From NCBI RefSeq assembly GCF_000024785.1, contig NC_013441.1:3348001-3412000 (forward strand): 64,000 bases of DNA, written 5' to 3'. A program made the translations under genes and the position numbers. Below are positions 35,499 to 46,664 of the stretch, piece by piece (the stretch's first letter is position 1; each line of letters begins with the position of its first letter). The DNA is from Gordonia bronchialis DSM 43247 (GTDB lineage Bacteria; Actinomycetota; Actinomycetes; Mycobacteriales; Mycobacteriaceae). Under the pieces are notes generated by a model. It was not told the DNA's origin and ran no database searches. It saw only the letters and a list, made by a program, of their open reading frames with translations.

Positions 35499-36966
35499 GT
35501 TCGGTCCTTGCTCTCGGGCCGGACCGGGACGCATGCGCCATCGATCCGGCGTGGTCGTGATCCTGCCGGCCGTGCACTGTCTCATCGGCGTCCGTCGACG
35601 AGGCGTGCTGCACCGCACGGGATGTGTCGGACAACGCATCGGACGGGCCCCCGTCCTGCTCACTCGGATCGTCGTCGGCGCCATCGTCCGCCGACGCCAC
35701 GCGTGTGACGAGAACGGTGATGATGCGCTGGCGCCCTTGCCGATTCGGCCCACCCTCGGCGACCAGCTCGAGTCCGTGGGAGGCGACGCGAGCACCCGGC
35801 AGCGGGACGCGACCCAGTTCCAGACCCACCAGTCCGCCGACCGTTTCCACCTCGTCGTCGTCGATCTCGATGTCGAACAGTTCACCGAGATCCTCCACCG
35901 GCAGACGCGCCGACACCCGGTAGGCGCCGTCGGGGAGTTTCTCGATCGGGGCGACCTCGTCGAGATCGTATTCGTCGGTGATCTCACCGACGATCTCCTC
36001 GAGCACATCCTCGATGGTCACCAGTCCGGCGATGCCGCCGTATTCGTCGACCAGCATCGCCATGTGATTGCGGGTGCGCTGCATGTCGGCGAGAACCTTG
36101 TCCAGTGGTTTGGAGTCCGGGATGAACTCGGCCTCGCGCATCACGTCGCGCACCGTCAGCGTCGACGGCGCCCCGCGGCCTGCGGCGGTCTTGGCCACCA
36201 CGTCCTTGAGGTAGACCACGCCGAGCACGTCGTCGGTGTTCTCCCCGATCACCGGGATCCGCGAATGGCCGGATCGCACAGCCAGATTGGTGGCCTGCGC
36301 GACCGACTTGTCGGCCTCGATCCAGACCATCTCGGGCCGTGGCACCATCACCTCACGAGCCGACGTGTCGCCGAGGTCGAAGACGGACTGGATCATCCGG
36401 CGTTCCCCGGCCGCCACCACCCCGCTGGCTTCGGCCAGGTCGACCACCTCGCGCAGCTCGACCTCGGTGGCGAACGGGCCGTTGCGGTAACCGCGGCCCG
36501 GCGTGAGGGCGTTACCGATGAGGATCAGTAGCCGGGTCACCGGCGTGAGCAACACCCCGAGAACCGACAGCAGCACCGCCGAGGCGAGGGCGATGGTGTA
36601 GGCGTGTTGCCGCCCGAGCGTGCGCGGCCCGACCCCGACCGCCACATAGGACACCACGGCCATGCCGCCGATAGCGACGACCAGCCCCCAGGTGACACCG
36701 AGGGTGTCGGTGGCGCTCAGCGCGATCAGCGCGACCGCGGCGGTCTCGCACACCACTCGCAGCAGCACCGCGAGTCCCACGTAGGTGCCCCGCGCGGACA
36801 GGATGGTGGCCAGCCGACGGGCCCCCGCCCGGCCTTCTTTGACCATGTCCTCCACGCGGGCGATCGATACCGTGGACACCGCGCTGTCGATGGCCGCGAA
36901 CAGCCCGCCGATCGTGATCAGGATGATCGCCGCGACGACGAACCATATGTCGTCGGGCACGCTCAC
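35488..36966 (-). CDS. CNNM/CorC family membrane protein with CBS domains
   Basis: 492 residues. DUF21/CNNM membrane domain with about four segments (1-150), a pair of CBS domains (about 190-330: [47 protein letters not shown]) and a CorC/HlyC C-terminal domain (about 340-420), then an acidic/polar tail. Thought to act in magnesium/cobalt homeostasis. GTG start overlaps the ybeY stop (GTGA). Confidence 0.9.
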   Translation of the reverse strand: MSVPDDIWFVVAAIILITIGGLFAAIDSAVSTVSIARVEDMVKEGRAGARRLATILSARGTYVGLAVLLRVVCETAAVALIALSATDTLGVTWGLVVAIGGMAVVSYVAVGVGPRTLGRQHAYTIALASAVLLSVLGVLLTPVTRLLILIGNALTPGRGYRNGPFATEVELREVVDLAEASGVVAAGERRMIQSVFDLGDTSAREVMVPRPEMVWIEADKSVAQATNLAVRSGHSRIPVIGENTDDVLGVVYLKDVVAKTAAGRGAPSTLTVRDVMREAEFIPDSKPLDKVLADMQRTRNHMAMLVDEYGGIAGLVTIEDVLEEIVGEITDEYDLDEVAPIEKLPDGAYRVSARLPVEDLGELFDIEIDDDEVETVGGLVGLELGRVPLPGARVASHGLELVAEGGPNRQGRQRIITVLVTRVASADDGADDDPSEQDGGPSDALSDTSRAVQHASSTDADETVHGRQDHDHAGSMAHASRSGPRARTERDR

Positions 36967-37525
36967 TTCTCCTCGGGGGGCACATCGGTGGCGCCCGGAT
37001 CACCGGTGAAACCGATGTTGGACAACAGCCGCGCGTCCCGGTCGGACTGCCGCTGCTGTTGAGCGAGCCGGTGCCGCTCGGCGTAGAAGGCGTCGAGGAT
37101 CTCGTTCTGCAAACCGAACATCTCCCGCTCCTCGTCGGGATCGGCATGGTCGAAACCGAGGAGATGCAGGACACCGTGGATGGTCAGCATCGACAGTTCG
37201 TGGTCGAAGGACCTCTTGGCCGTCTTCGCCTGCTGCGCAGCGAACTCCGGGCACAGCACGATGTCACCGAGAATGGCCGGCCCCAGATCCGCGGCGTCGG
37301 GACGACCGCCCGGCACCAGCTCGTCCATCGGGAAGCTCATCACGTCGGTCGGCCCCGGCAGGTCCATCCACTGCACGTGCATGTCGGCCATCGTGTCCTC
37401 GTCGACGCACAGCACCGACAGGAGCGCGGCCGGGTTCACGTCCATCGCGACGATGGCGAACCGGGCTGCCTCGATGATGAGTTCGGCGGGAACCTCGACG
37501 CCGGATTCGTTGGCGAACTCGATGC

Positions 37526-37529
<4 letters not shown>
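36963..37529 (-). CDS. ybeY: Endoribonuclease YbeY
   Basis: 188-residue zinc endoribonuclease for 16S rRNA 3' maturation and ribosome quality control. Signature [11 protein letters not shown] supplies the three zinc histidines; [10 protein letters not shown] and LGDIVLCPE precede it. The C-terminal about 35 residues are a polar extension. Overlaps phoH upstream and the CorC gene downstream by four bases each. Confidence 0.96.
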
Positions 37530-38638
<1,109 letters not shown>

Positions 38639-38747
38639 GTATGAGATCACTCCTAGGGATGCGGGGCGCCGGTGGCGCGCATGTGTGGGCTTCACGTCAG
38701 TGTATCGCGGAGCAACCGCCGATCAGCAGGCAATATTCCGCGGGCAC

Positions 38748-39542
38748 TCAGATCCCGAGCACCCGCATGGTCTGCCGGTTGCCGACGCTGCGCGGATCGA
38801 CGAAGACGTCGTGTCCTTCCTCTGGTACCACGATCAGCTCCGCGGATTGTCCCCGGGCGGTCACGGCCTCGACGTAGTCACGGCTCACCGCAACCGGGAT
38901 GGCGGTGTCCTTGTCGCCGTGCACGGCCACCACGTGGGCGTCGAAGACGGGCGCTTCGAGTGGGGAGGCATCGCGGTAGCGCTGTGGGGCGTCGGCGTAA
39001 TCGGCGCCGAGGAACGCCCGCACCGACGGCCGGCCTGCCTTGCCCGCCCCCACCAGATCGAGGGCGGCCGATTGTGCGACGACGGTGGTGATGCGCGTCT
39101 TCGCCGTCCGCGCGCCGAGACGGGCGACCGCGGCCACCGCGAGCTGGCCGCCCGCGGAGTGCCCGACGACACCGACCGAGGACCAGTCGACCACCCGCGC
39201 GACCTCGTCGGGCAGCGCGTTCCGGGCCTGCTCGTCGAGTGCGGTGAGCGCGGCGACGACGTCGGTCAGGCTGTTCGGCCAGCCGCCGCCCGGTTCGCCG
39301 ATCCGCCGGTATTCGATGTTCCACACCAACGCGCCCCGCTCGGCATACCGGCGGGCGATCGCCGATTCGATGGTGAGGCCGAATTCGGTGGTCCAGTAGC
39401 CACCGTGGATCAGTACCACCGGCCGCACCACAGCGGGCAGGTCGGCAGGGTCCGCCGCGTGATAGAGGTGTCCGTATTGCGAAGGCGCCGAACCATATTC
39501 GATCTTGGTCCGATGAACCGGACAGCGTTTCACCGGCTCCAC
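38748..39542 (-). CDS. Alpha/beta hydrolase (esterase/lipase-like)
   Basis: 264 residues. Oxyanion motif HGGYW, nucleophile elbow GHSAGG, acid in HGDKDTAIP and His in EEGHDVF. Resembles kynurenine-formamidase-like or carboxylesterase proteins; substrate unknown. No signal peptide. GTG 39542 overlaps the rsmE 3' end by 13 bases; a second GTG three codons on is possible. Confidence 0.85.
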   Translation of the reverse strand: MEPVKRCPVHRTKIEYGSAPSQYGHLYHAADPADLPAVVRPVVLIHGGYWTTEFGLTIESAIARRYAERGALVWNIEYRRIGEPGGGWPNSLTDVVAALTALDEQARNALPDEVARVVDWSSVGVVGHSAGGQLAVAAVARLGARTAKTRITTVVAQSAALDLVGAGKAGRPSVRAFLGADYADAPQRYRDASPLEAPVFDAHVVAVHGDKDTAIPVAVSRDYVEAVTARGQSAELIVVPEEGHDVFVDPRSVGNRQTMRVLGI

Positions 39543-40279
39543 CGTTCGGTCAGCACGCCGATCGCGCCGAGTGCCACGGCCGCCGCGGTGGAGGTCCGCA
39601 GGATCTCCGGTCCGAGGAGCACCGGTTCGGCACCGAGCGCGGTGAGATCGTCGACCTCGCCGTCGTCGAGACCACCCTCGGGCCCGATCACGAGGACGAT
39701 CCGATTGGCTTGTGCGAGAGGGAGTTCACGCAGCCCGCCGGTGGCCTCCTCGTGCAGGATCGCGACCAGGCCGCCGGTGGCAATGGTGTCCGCACACAGT
39801 GCGCGGACATCCGTGGTGGTGGCCAGGTCGGTGATTTCGGGAATCCAGGCGCGCCGGCTCTGTTTGGCCGCCGACGATGCGGCGGCCCGCCACTTGGCAA
39901 CTCCCTTGTCGGCCTTGCCCGCCCATCGGGCAACGCATCGTGCTGCCTGCCACGGCACGATCACATCGGCACCGGCCTCGGTGGCCAGGTCGACGGCGAG
40001 TTCGGAACGCTCCGACTTCGGCAGCGCCTGCACCACCGTCACCTGCGGGTCCGGCGGTGCGACATAAGCGAATTCACGTACGCGGGCGATCAGGGTGTCC
40101 TTGGATTCGACGGCCTGCACCTCGCACACCGCCGTCGACCCCGCGCCGTCGCCGATGACGATCCGCTCACCCACCGCCACCCGGGTGACGGTGACGGCGT
40201 GCCGCCCTTCCGGACCGCTCAGCACCGCGTCGGTTCCCGGCTCGGGGACCGTCTGAGCCCAGAACAGCGGAGGACTCAC
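39530..40279 (-). CDS. rsmE: 16S rRNA m3U1498 methyltransferase RsmE
   Basis: 249-residue SPOUT methyltransferase. N-terminal PUA-like domain, then the knotted domain with ALPKSERSELAVDLATEAGA, VLVIGPEGGLDDGEV and LGPEILRTSTAAAVAL. GTG start. Follows dnaJ2 by 14 bases. Confidence 0.95.
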   Translation of the reverse strand: MSPPLFWAQTVPEPGTDAVLSGPEGRHAVTVTRVAVGERIVIGDGAGSTAVCEVQAVESKDTLIARVREFAYVAPPDPQVTVVQALPKSERSELAVDLATEAGADVIVPWQAARCVARWAGKADKGVAKWRAAASSAAKQSRRAWIPEITDLATTTDVRALCADTIATGGLVAILHEEATGGLRELPLAQANRIVLVIGPEGGLDDGEVDDLTALGAEPVLLGPEILRTSTAAAVALGAIGVLTERWSR

Positions 40280-40293
40280 CGACGCACCGGCCT

Positions 40294-41457
40294 CTACCGG
40301 CCCGCGAAGGCGTTGCGCAGCCGGGAGAACAGGCCACCCGGACCGGCCGCGCTCGTCGTACTGACGATCTCGATCTGGTCGTCGGAGGTCTCCCGGAACC
40401 GTTTGAGCGCCGCGGCCTGCGCGCTGTCGAGCTTGGCGGGTACCACCACGTCGAGATGCACGTGCATTGTTCCGCGCACGCCGGAATTCACGTGCGGCAT
40501 CCCCTGGCCGCGCAGCTTGACCACCTGGCCCGGCTGGGTGCCGGCGGCGATGGCGACCGTCACCGGATCGCCGAGGATGGTGTCGACGCTGAACTCCGCA
40601 CCGAGCGCGGCGTCGGCCATCGGCACCCGCAGGGTGCAGTGCAGGTCGTCCTTGTCGCGCATGAACACCTCATGTGGGCGCTCGGAGATCTCCACGTAGA
40701 GGTCGCCGGCCGGACCACCGCCCGGCCCCACCTCACCCTGACCGGCCAGCCGCACCCGCATCCCGCTCTCGATGCCGGCCGGGATCCGGACGGTCATCGT
40801 GCGGCGCGAGCGCACCCGGCCGTCACCCCCACACTTGTGGCACGGGTCGGCGATGACCTCGCCGACACCGTGGCAGGTGGGACATTCGCGCACGGTCATC
40901 ACCTGGCCGAGCAGCGAGCGCTGCACCGCCTGGATCTGGCCGTTGCCCTCACAGGTGTCGCAGGTGACGGGTTTGCTGGTGCCGTTGGTGCCCGAGCCGG
41001 TGCACACATCGCACAGGATCGCGGTGTCGACCGTGATCTCCTTGTTCACCCCCGAGGCACATTCGGCGAGGTCGAGCTCCACCGCGACCAGCGCGGGTTC
41101 GCCGGGCTGCACGCGTGAACGCGGGCCACGACCGCCACCGAAGCCACCACCACCGCCGAAGGCGCCACCCGAGCCGAAGAACGCCTCGAACACGTCACCG
41201 AAACCACCACCGCCGAATCCACCACCGAAACCGCCCGCACCCGCCGTCGCGAGGGGATCGCCACCGGCGTCGACGATGCGCCGCTTCTCCGGGTCGCTCA
41301 GCACCTCGTAGGCGGTACTGACCTCTTTGAAGCGTTCCTCTTCGCCCGGATTGACGTCCGGGTGCAGTTCACGGGCCTTCTTGCGGTAGGCGCGCTTGAT
41401 CTCCTGCTCGCTGGCCCCTTGGGGCACACCCAGGATTCCGTAGTAATCACGTGCCAC
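40294..41457 (-). CDS. dnaJ2: Chaperone DnaJ2
   Basis: 387-residue type I Hsp40. J domain at 1-65 with HPD at about 33-35; Gly/Phe-rich stretch ([14 protein letters not shown]); four CxxCxGxG-type zinc-binding repeats ([32 protein letters not shown]); C-terminal substrate-binding domains. Stimulates DnaK. Downstream of hrcA as in other Actinobacteria; I see no CIRCE repeat in the gap. Confidence 0.97.
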   Translation of the reverse strand: MARDYYGILGVPQGASEQEIKRAYRKKARELHPDVNPGEEERFKEVSTAYEVLSDPEKRRIVDAGGDPLATAGAGGFGGGFGGGGFGDVFEAFFGSGGAFGGGGGFGGGRGPRSRVQPGEPALVAVELDLAECASGVNKEITVDTAILCDVCTGSGTNGTSKPVTCDTCEGNGQIQAVQRSLLGQVMTVRECPTCHGVGEVIADPCHKCGGDGRVRSRRTMTVRIPAGIESGMRVRLAGQGEVGPGGGPAGDLYVEISERPHEVFMRDKDDLHCTLRVPMADAALGAEFSVDTILGDPVTVAIAAGTQPGQVVKLRGQGMPHVNSGVRGTMHVHLDVVVPAKLDSAQAAALKRFRETSDDQIEIVSTTSAAGPGGLFSRLRNAFAGR

Positions 41458-41565
41458 GGTTGTCTCGGTCCTTCGGTCTCAAGAGTTCACTTCACGCCGC
41501 GGACGGCGCTGGGTCCATCGTCGGTATGGCCACGGCCGGGGATTCGCCGGCTGCCGCGGCGCGGG

Positions 41566-42600
41566 TCATCGCTCGGCGAGCACCTCACCGACGTATTTGG
41601 CAACGGCCGCGACCGAGGCAATGGTTCCCGGATAGTCCATGCGGGTCGGCCCGAGCACGCCCACCCCGCCGAACACCGTGCCCGATGCACCGTACCCCGT
41701 CGACACCACCGAGGTTCCACGCAGGTTCTCGGTCTGCGTCTCCTCGCCGATCTGCACTGTGACCGCGCCCATACGCTGGGTGGCGGCCAGCAGCTTGAGC
41801 ACCACCACCTGCTCCTCGAGCGCATCGAGCACGGTGTCCATGCCACCGAGAACGGGCGCGAAATCGGCGGCCGACCGTGCCAGATTCGACGTGCCGCCCA
41901 GCACCAGGCGGTCATCGCCGCGCTCCACCAGGGTTTCCACCAGCACCGTGGCGACGTTCACCACCGCGGTGCGGATGTCGTCCGGCGCCTCGTTGGCGAG
42001 TTCGGTGACCGCGGCCGAGGCCTCCTCGAGGCGTTTGCCGTGCAACGCATTGGAGAACATGTCCCGCAGGCGGGTGAAGTCCTCCTCGTCGAGATCCTGC
42101 GAGAGCGCGACCATCCGCTGTTCCACGCGACCGTTGTCGGTGATCACCACCAGCAGCAACCGGGACGCCGAGAGCGTCACCACCTCGAGATGGCGGACGG
42201 TCGCCGTGGACAGCGCCGGGTACTGGATCACCGCGACCTGCCTGGTCAGCTGGGCCAGCAGTTTGACCGACCGGCGCAGCACGTCGTCGAGGTCGACGCC
42301 GGAGTCCAGAACCGAGAGGATGGCCCGGCGTTCGGCTGCCGACAGCGGTTTGATCTCGCTGATCCGGTCGACGAACACCCGGTAGCCCTCGTCGGTGGGC
42401 ACCCGCCCGGAACTGGTGTGCGGCTGGGTGATGTATCCCTCCGCCTCGAGGACGGCCATGTCGTTGCGGACGGTCGCACTGGACACGCCGAGCTGATGTC
42501 GCTCGACCAACGCCTTCGAGCCGATCGGTTCCTGCGTGTCGACATAATCCGTGACGATCGCGCGCAGGATCGCGAAACGACGGTCGTCCGTGCTGGACAT
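41566..42600 (-). CDS. hrcA: Heat-inducible transcription repressor HrcA
   Basis: 344 residues. N-terminal winged helix ([47 protein letters not shown]) and the GAF-like HrcA domain ([33 protein letters not shown]). Represses heat-shock genes at CIRCE sites. ATG 42600 with AGGAGGT 7 bases upstream. Confidence 0.96.
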   Translation of the reverse strand: MSSTDDRRFAILRAIVTDYVDTQEPIGSKALVERHQLGVSSATVRNDMAVLEAEGYITQPHTSSGRVPTDEGYRVFVDRISEIKPLSAAERRAILSVLDSGVDLDDVLRRSVKLLAQLTRQVAVIQYPALSTATVRHLEVVTLSASRLLLVVITDNGRVEQRMVALSQDLDEEDFTRLRDMFSNALHGKRLEEASAAVTELANEAPDDIRTAVVNVATVLVETLVERGDDRLVLGGTSNLARSAADFAPVLGGMDTVLDALEEQVVVLKLLAATQRMGAVTVQIGEETQTENLRGTSVVSTGYGASGTVFGGVGVLGPTRMDYPGTIASVAAVAKYVGEVLAER

Positions 42601-42686
42601 GCTGGACACCTCCTGACCGGACCCGCTCTGCCATACAGTGGGTGACATCCATCTTACGAAACAGCGGTGCAAAGGCCGGGCAAGCG

Positions 42687-43199
42687 ATGATCTTCAAGGG
42701 GGTTCGCGAGGGTAAGCCCTACCCCGACCACGGGTTGTCGACGCGGGCGTGGGCCAAGATCCCGCCGCGTCAGCTCCGGTTGGACGAGCTCACCACCGTC
42801 ACCACGGTGCTCGCGCTGGACAAACTGCTCAGCGAGGACTCGACGTTCTACGGTGACCTGTTCGCGCATGTGGTCCGCTGGCAGGGCGAGCTCTACCTCG
42901 AGGACGGCCTGCACCGCGCCGTGCGCTCCGCCCTGCGCAACCGGCACGTCATCCACGCTCGCACCCTCGATCTGGACACACTGGATCTGAGCCGGGGCAC
43001 CGAGTCCCTGGAGAGTCAGCTCGGTGACACCGCGGAACTCCCCAGAGCCGAGCGGCCCGCGGGCGCCCATCGGCGCGACGCCGCGCCGGCCGGCGGGCGC
43101 AGCACCGGATGGACGACCCCGCAGGCCGACGGTCGGAGCTGGCGTGTTGGCCGGACCGCCGGGCTCGGCTCCGACGACCACGAACCGCGACGTCAGTAG
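42687..43199 (+). CDS. Conserved Rv2375-like protein with extended basic tail
   Basis: 170 residues. The first about 105 match a short conserved actinobacterial protein found next to hrcA ([63 protein letters not shown]). The last about 60 are Arg/Gly/Pro-rich and probably disordered. Function unknown. Divergent from hrcA with 86 bases between the starts. Confidence 0.8.
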   Translation: MIFKGVREGKPYPDHGLSTRAWAKIPPRQLRLDELTTVTTVLALDKLLSEDSTFYGDLFAHVVRWQGELYLEDGLHRAVRSALRNRHVIHARTLDLDTLDLSRGTESLESQLGDTAELPRAERPAGAHRRDAAPAGGRSTGWTTPQADGRSWRVGRTAGLGSDDHEPRRQ

Positions 43200-43309
43200 C
43201 GGCCACATCGGGGCCGGTATCGACCATTTGGGATTTCGCCGTCATCGCGTTCGCGATCTTCGTCATCGGGCTCGCGCGACTGGCCCGCACCGACCTCACC
43301 GGCGACTGA
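43109..43309 (+). CDS. Possible small membrane protein
   Basis: Up to 66 residues, whose last 27 form a clear membrane helix (TIWDFAVIAFAIFVIGLARLAR). The N-terminal half overlaps the preceding gene in another frame and is Arg-rich, and there is no better start codon closer to the helix. The hydrophobic helix reads like a real single-pass protein, but the start and existence of the gene are unsure. Confidence 0.35.
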   Translation: MDDPAGRRSELACWPDRRARLRRPRTATSVAATSGPVSTIWDFAVIAFAIFVIGLARLARTDLTGD

Positions 43310-43316
43310 GAGTCCC

Positions 43317-44495
43317 TCACCCCCATAGGATTCGGCGCACCACGCCGTCGGCGAGCAAACGTCCCTCGTCGGTGAGGACGTAGGAATCCTCACCAGCAGT
43401 GAGCAGACCGTCGCCGCACAACTCACGCGCCCGCCGGTTCTCGGCGTCATCGAGAGCGCTCGCCGGCAGACCTTCGCGGCAACGCGCGGTGAGCATCACC
43501 GTCTCGACATGGCGGTCCTCGGGGGTGAGAGTCTCCGACGACGCGCGCGGCAGATGTCGCTCGCCGAGTGTCTGCGCATAGCGCGCCGGGTGCTTGACGT
43601 TCCACCACCGGACACCGTTGACATGCGAGTGCGCGCCGGGTCCGATCCCCCACCAATCGTCCGAGCGCCAGTAGGCGAGGTTGTGCCGGCATTCGCCAGA
43701 CGCACTTCGCGCCCAGTTGGACACCTCGTACCAGCTGAATCCGGCGTCGGTGAGACGCCGATCCAGGATGCGGTAACGGTCGGCGAGCACGTCGTCGTCG
43801 GGAGCCGGCATTTCACCTCGTCGTATCCGCCGGGCCAGCGCGGTGCCGTCCTCGACGATCAGCGCGTACGCCGAGACATGGTCGACGCCGGCATCGAGGA
43901 CCGCGTCGATACTCGCGTGCAGATCCGCGTCGGTCTCCCCCGGCGTCCCGTAGATCAGGTCGAGATTCACGTGGTCGAAACCGGCCGCCGTCGCCTCGCG
44001 GGCCGCCGCGACGGCGCGGCCGGGCGTGTGGATGCGATCGAGGACCGCGAGCACATGGGGTGCTGCCGACTGCATGCCGAGCGAGACGCGCGTGAAGCCC
44101 GCCGCCGCCAGGCCGTCGAAAAATGCCGGGGAGGTGGACTCAGGATTGGATTCGGTGGTGATCTCGGCGTCGTCGGCGAGCTCGAAGTTGTCCCGCACGC
44201 GGTCGAGCAGCTCGGTCAGCCCGGATGCGCCGAGCAGCGACGGCGTTCCCCCGCCGACGAAGATCGACGACACCGGCCGGGCCGGTGACAGCATGCCGGC
44301 GGCCAGTTCGAGTTCGGCCGCCACGGCTCGGCGCCAGGACTCCGGCGACGACGACGAGCCCAGTTCACCCGCCGTGTAGGTGTTGAAGTCGCAGTATCCG
44401 CATCGCGTCGCGCAGAACGGCACATGCAGGTAGAGGCCGAACGGCGTATCGGGATCGGCGTCGGCGCAGGCAGCGACGACGGCCTGATCGGCCAT
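43317..44495 (-). CDS. hemW: HemW-like radical SAM protein
   Basis: 392-residue radical SAM enzyme of the coproporphyrinogen III oxidase-like family; HemW proteins carry heme to targets. The cluster motif is CATRCGYCDFNTY; also IFVGGGTPSLL, NPEST and NLDLIYGTPGET. ATG 44495 is used, but in-frame GTGs at 44498 and about 44525 are equally possible. Divergent from the sulfur operon and its leader. Confidence 0.9.
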   Translation of the reverse strand: MADQAVVAACADADPDTPFGLYLHVPFCATRCGYCDFNTYTAGELGSSSSPESWRRAVAAELELAAGMLSPARPVSSIFVGGGTPSLLGASGLTELLDRVRDNFELADDAEITTESNPESTSPAFFDGLAAAGFTRVSLGMQSAAPHVLAVLDRIHTPGRAVAAAREATAAGFDHVNLDLIYGTPGETDADLHASIDAVLDAGVDHVSAYALIVEDGTALARRIRRGEMPAPDDDVLADRYRILDRRLTDAGFSWYEVSNWARSASGECRHNLAYWRSDDWWGIGPGAHSHVNGVRWWNVKHPARYAQTLGERHLPRASSETLTPEDRHVETVMLTARCREGLPASALDDAENRRARELCGDGLLTAGEDSYVLTDEGRLLADGVVRRILWG

Positions 44496-44691
44496 CACCT
44501 GATCCGAGACCTCGAGTTTCACCGTTCCATCATGCCGACCACCCGACCGCAGAAGACAATCGGCGGATACGGGAATAGTCGGTCGGCCGCCGGCCTTGTT
44601 CGATGTACCAACACCCATCGGTAGGCCCGGAGACCTTTGCGTCACCATGATGGAAAATAACCCCAAGTAGACGAGGCGAGGATCGGCGTGG

Positions 44692-44697
44692 CAATAT
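44692..44697 (+). promoter_or_regulatory. Probable -10 element of the nirA-cysHDN operon
   Basis: CAATAT, 8 bases before the GTG of the leader peptide. This spacing puts the transcription start at or next to that GTG, as in leaderless mycobacterial transcripts. No clear -35 is seen. Confidence 0.45.
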
Positions 44698-44704
44698 GGA
44701 CACC

Positions 44705-44785
44705 GTGACTTTCCCAGGGGTGTGGCTGGCCGCTCGCCGCCACATTGATCTCAAGCGCGTCTGCAGCGCTTTCTGTCGCCTCTAG
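44705..44785 (+). CDS. Cys-rich leader peptide of the sulfur assimilation operon
   Basis: 26 codons from GTG, ending RRHIDLKRVCSAFCRL and a TAG, 106 bases before nirA. It has two Cys codons among its last seven, no ribosome binding site, and a -10-like box just upstream, all as expected for the leaderless Cys-rich leaders (Ms4527A type) that sense cysteinyl-tRNA supply and attenuate the sirA operon in mycobacteria. Ribosome stalling at the Cys codons would change folding of the RNA before nirA. The match to that family is from memory of its basic HxDLKR and Cys pattern. Confidence 0.75.
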   Translation: MTFPGVWLAARRHIDLKRVCSAFCRL

Positions 44786-44807
44786 CGACGTCTCGGCCCT
44801 GAGAGTC

Positions 44808-44880
44808 CCCGCAAGCTGCGGGATGCCGGCACGTTTTCAGCCCGTTCATCGTGCGATACCGGTCGGCCTGTGTGCCGGCA
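44808..44880 (+). promoter_or_regulatory. Attenuator-like hairpins before nirA
   Basis: A short hairpin (44808-44813 with 44817-44822) is followed by a long-range 9-bp stem, TGCCGGCAC (44824-44832) with GTGCCGGCA (44872-44880). The 3' arm ends right at the CAGGAG ribosome binding site of nirA (44880-44886), so this stem should hide it. Fits control by the leader peptide. Confidence 0.5.
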
Positions 44881-44891
44881 CAGGAGACTTC

Positions 44892-46664
44892 ATGACGTCC
44901 ACAACAGATGCCCCTGCCGTCACGGCGACCGGCGCCGACAACGCCGCAGACAAGGCTTCGGCCGCCGGCGACGCACCGGCGCGGCCCGCCCGCCCGGCCC
45001 GCAAGCCGCGTCCGGCCAAGCGGCGTGCGGAAGGTCAGTGGAAGCTCGGCTACCGCGAGCCGCTGAACCCCAACGAGCAGGTCAAGAAGGACGACAACCC
45101 GCTCAACGTGCGCGCCCGCATCGAGAACATCTACTCCAAGCAGGGCTTCGACTCGATCGACAAGCAGGATCTTCGTGGCCGGATGCGCTGGTGGGGGCTC
45201 TACACCCAGCGCGCCCAGGGATACGACGGCACGTGGACCGGCGACGAGAACATCGACATCCTCGAGGACAACCACTTCATGATGCGCATCCGATGCGACG
45301 CCGGTGCGCTCAACGTGGAGCAGCTGCGGACCCTCGGCCAGATCTCGACGGAGTTCGCCCGCGACACCGCGGACCTCTCCGACCGCGAGAACGTCCAGTA
45401 CCACTGGATCCGCATCGAGGACGTCCCCACCATCTGGGAGCGCATCGAGGGCGTGGGGCTCAAGACCACCGAGGCCTGCGGCGACTGCCCGCGTGTGGTA
45501 CTCGGATCGCCGCTGGCCGGCGACGCCGTCGACGAGGTCCTCGACCCCACCCCGGCCATCGACGAGATCGTGCGCCGCTACATCGGCGACCCGAAGTACT
45601 CGAACCTGCCACGCAAGTTCAAGACGGCGATCTCGGGTCTGCAAGATGTGGCCCACGAGATCAACGACGTCGCCTTCATCGGCGTGGTCCATCCCGAACA
45701 CGGCCCCGGCCTCGACCTGTGGGTCGGCGGCGGACTGTCGACCAACCCGATGCTGGCGCAGCGTGTCGGTGCCTGGGTTCCGCTCGACGAGGTCCCCGAT
45801 GTGTGGGAGGGCGTCGTGTCGATCTTCCGCGACTACGGTTACCGCCGCCTGCGCGCCAAGGCGCGGCTGAAGTTCCTCATCAAGGACTGGGGCATCGAGA
45901 AGTTCCGTCAGGTCCTCGAAGACGAGTACCTGGGCCGCAAGCTCATCGACGGTCCGGCCCCCGAGCCGCTCACACAGCCGCGTGATCACGTCGGCGTGCA
46001 GAAACTCAAGAACGGTCTGAACTCGGTGGGCTTCGCCGCGGTGGCCGGACGCGTGTCGGGCACCAAGCTCACTGCCGTCGCCGACGCCGCGCAGCGCGCC
46101 GGCTCCGACCGGATCCGCTTCACCCCGTATCAGAAGGTGGTCGTCCTCGACGTCGCCGACGACAAGGTGGAGCAGCTCATCAGCGACCTCGCCGGCCAGG
46201 GCCTGTCGGCCCGCGCGTCCAACTGGCGCCGAAACCTCATGGCGTGCAGTGGTATCGAGTTCTGCAAGCTGTCCTTCACCGAGACCCGCAAGCGTTCGCA
46301 GCTCCTGGTGCCCGAACTCGAGGAACGTCTCGCCGACATCAACGAGAAGCTCGATGTCCCGATCACCGTGAACATCAACGGGTGCCCCAACTCGTGCGCC
46401 CGCTCGCAGATCGCCGACATCGGATTCAAGGGCCAGCTGGTCGACGACGACAACGGCGGCCAGACGGAGGGATTCCAGGTCCATCTCGGGGGCAGCCTCG
46501 GCATGGACTCCGGATTCGGTCGCAAGTTGCGTCAGCACAAGGTGACCTCCACCGAACTCGGCGACTACATCGACCGCGTGGTCCGCAACTTCGTGGATCA
46601 GCGCGAAGAAGGAGAACGGTTCGCGCAGTGGGCCGTTCGTGCAGACGAGGAGGCACTGCGATGA
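44892..46664 (+). CDS. nirA: Ferredoxin-dependent sulfite reductase NirA/SirA
   Basis: 590-residue siroheme and 4Fe-4S enzyme reducing sulfite to sulfide with six electrons from ferredoxin. Cluster ligands C452, C458, C498 and C502 (CSGIEFCKLS and CPNSC). RMRWWGLYTQR and TEACGDCPR supply the Tyr and Cys that are cross-linked in the M. tuberculosis enzyme. The first about 50 residues are an Ala/Pro/Lys-rich extension. ATG 44892 with CAGGAG upstream. First structural gene of nirA-cysH-cysD-cysN-sirB. Confidence 0.96.
   Translation: MTSTTDAPAVTATGADNAADKASAAGDAPARPARPARKPRPAKRRAEGQWKLGYREPLNPNEQVKKDDNPLNVRARIENIYSKQGFDSIDKQDLRGRMRWWGLYTQRAQGYDGTWTGDENIDILEDNHFMMRIRCDAGALNVEQLRTLGQISTEFARDTADLSDRENVQYHWIRIEDVPTIWERIEGVGLKTTEACGDCPRVVLGSPLAGDAVDEVLDPTPAIDEIVRRYIGDPKYSNLPRKFKTAISGLQDVAHEINDVAFIGVVHPEHGPGLDLWVGGGLSTNPMLAQRVGAWVPLDEVPDVWEGVVSIFRDYGYRRLRAKARLKFLIKDWGIEKFRQVLEDEYLGRKLIDGPAPEPLTQPRDHVGVQKLKNGLNSVGFAAVAGRVSGTKLTAVADAAQRAGSDRIRFTPYQKVVVLDVADDKVEQLISDLAGQGLSARASNWRRNLMACSGIEFCKLSFTETRKRSQLLVPELEERLADINEKLDVPITVNINGCPNSCARSQIADIGFKGQLVDDDNGGQTEGFQVHLGGSLGMDSGFGRKLRQHKVTSTELGDYIDRVVRNFVDQREEGERFAQWAVRADEEALR

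Noticed and set aside
35499..36008. N-terminal extension of the small cytidine-deaminase-like protein
   Set aside because: This stretch lies wholly inside the CorC-like gene and is Arg/Ser-rich shadow; GTG 35498 has a ribosome binding site and family length.
42601..42686. A CIRCE element for HrcA
   Set aside because: I looked for the TTAGCACTC/GAGTGCTAA repeat here and in 41458-41565 and found none.
44751..46538. A 595-codon open frame on the minus strand opposite nirA
   Set aside because: Shadow of nirA, whose codons and motifs are clear.
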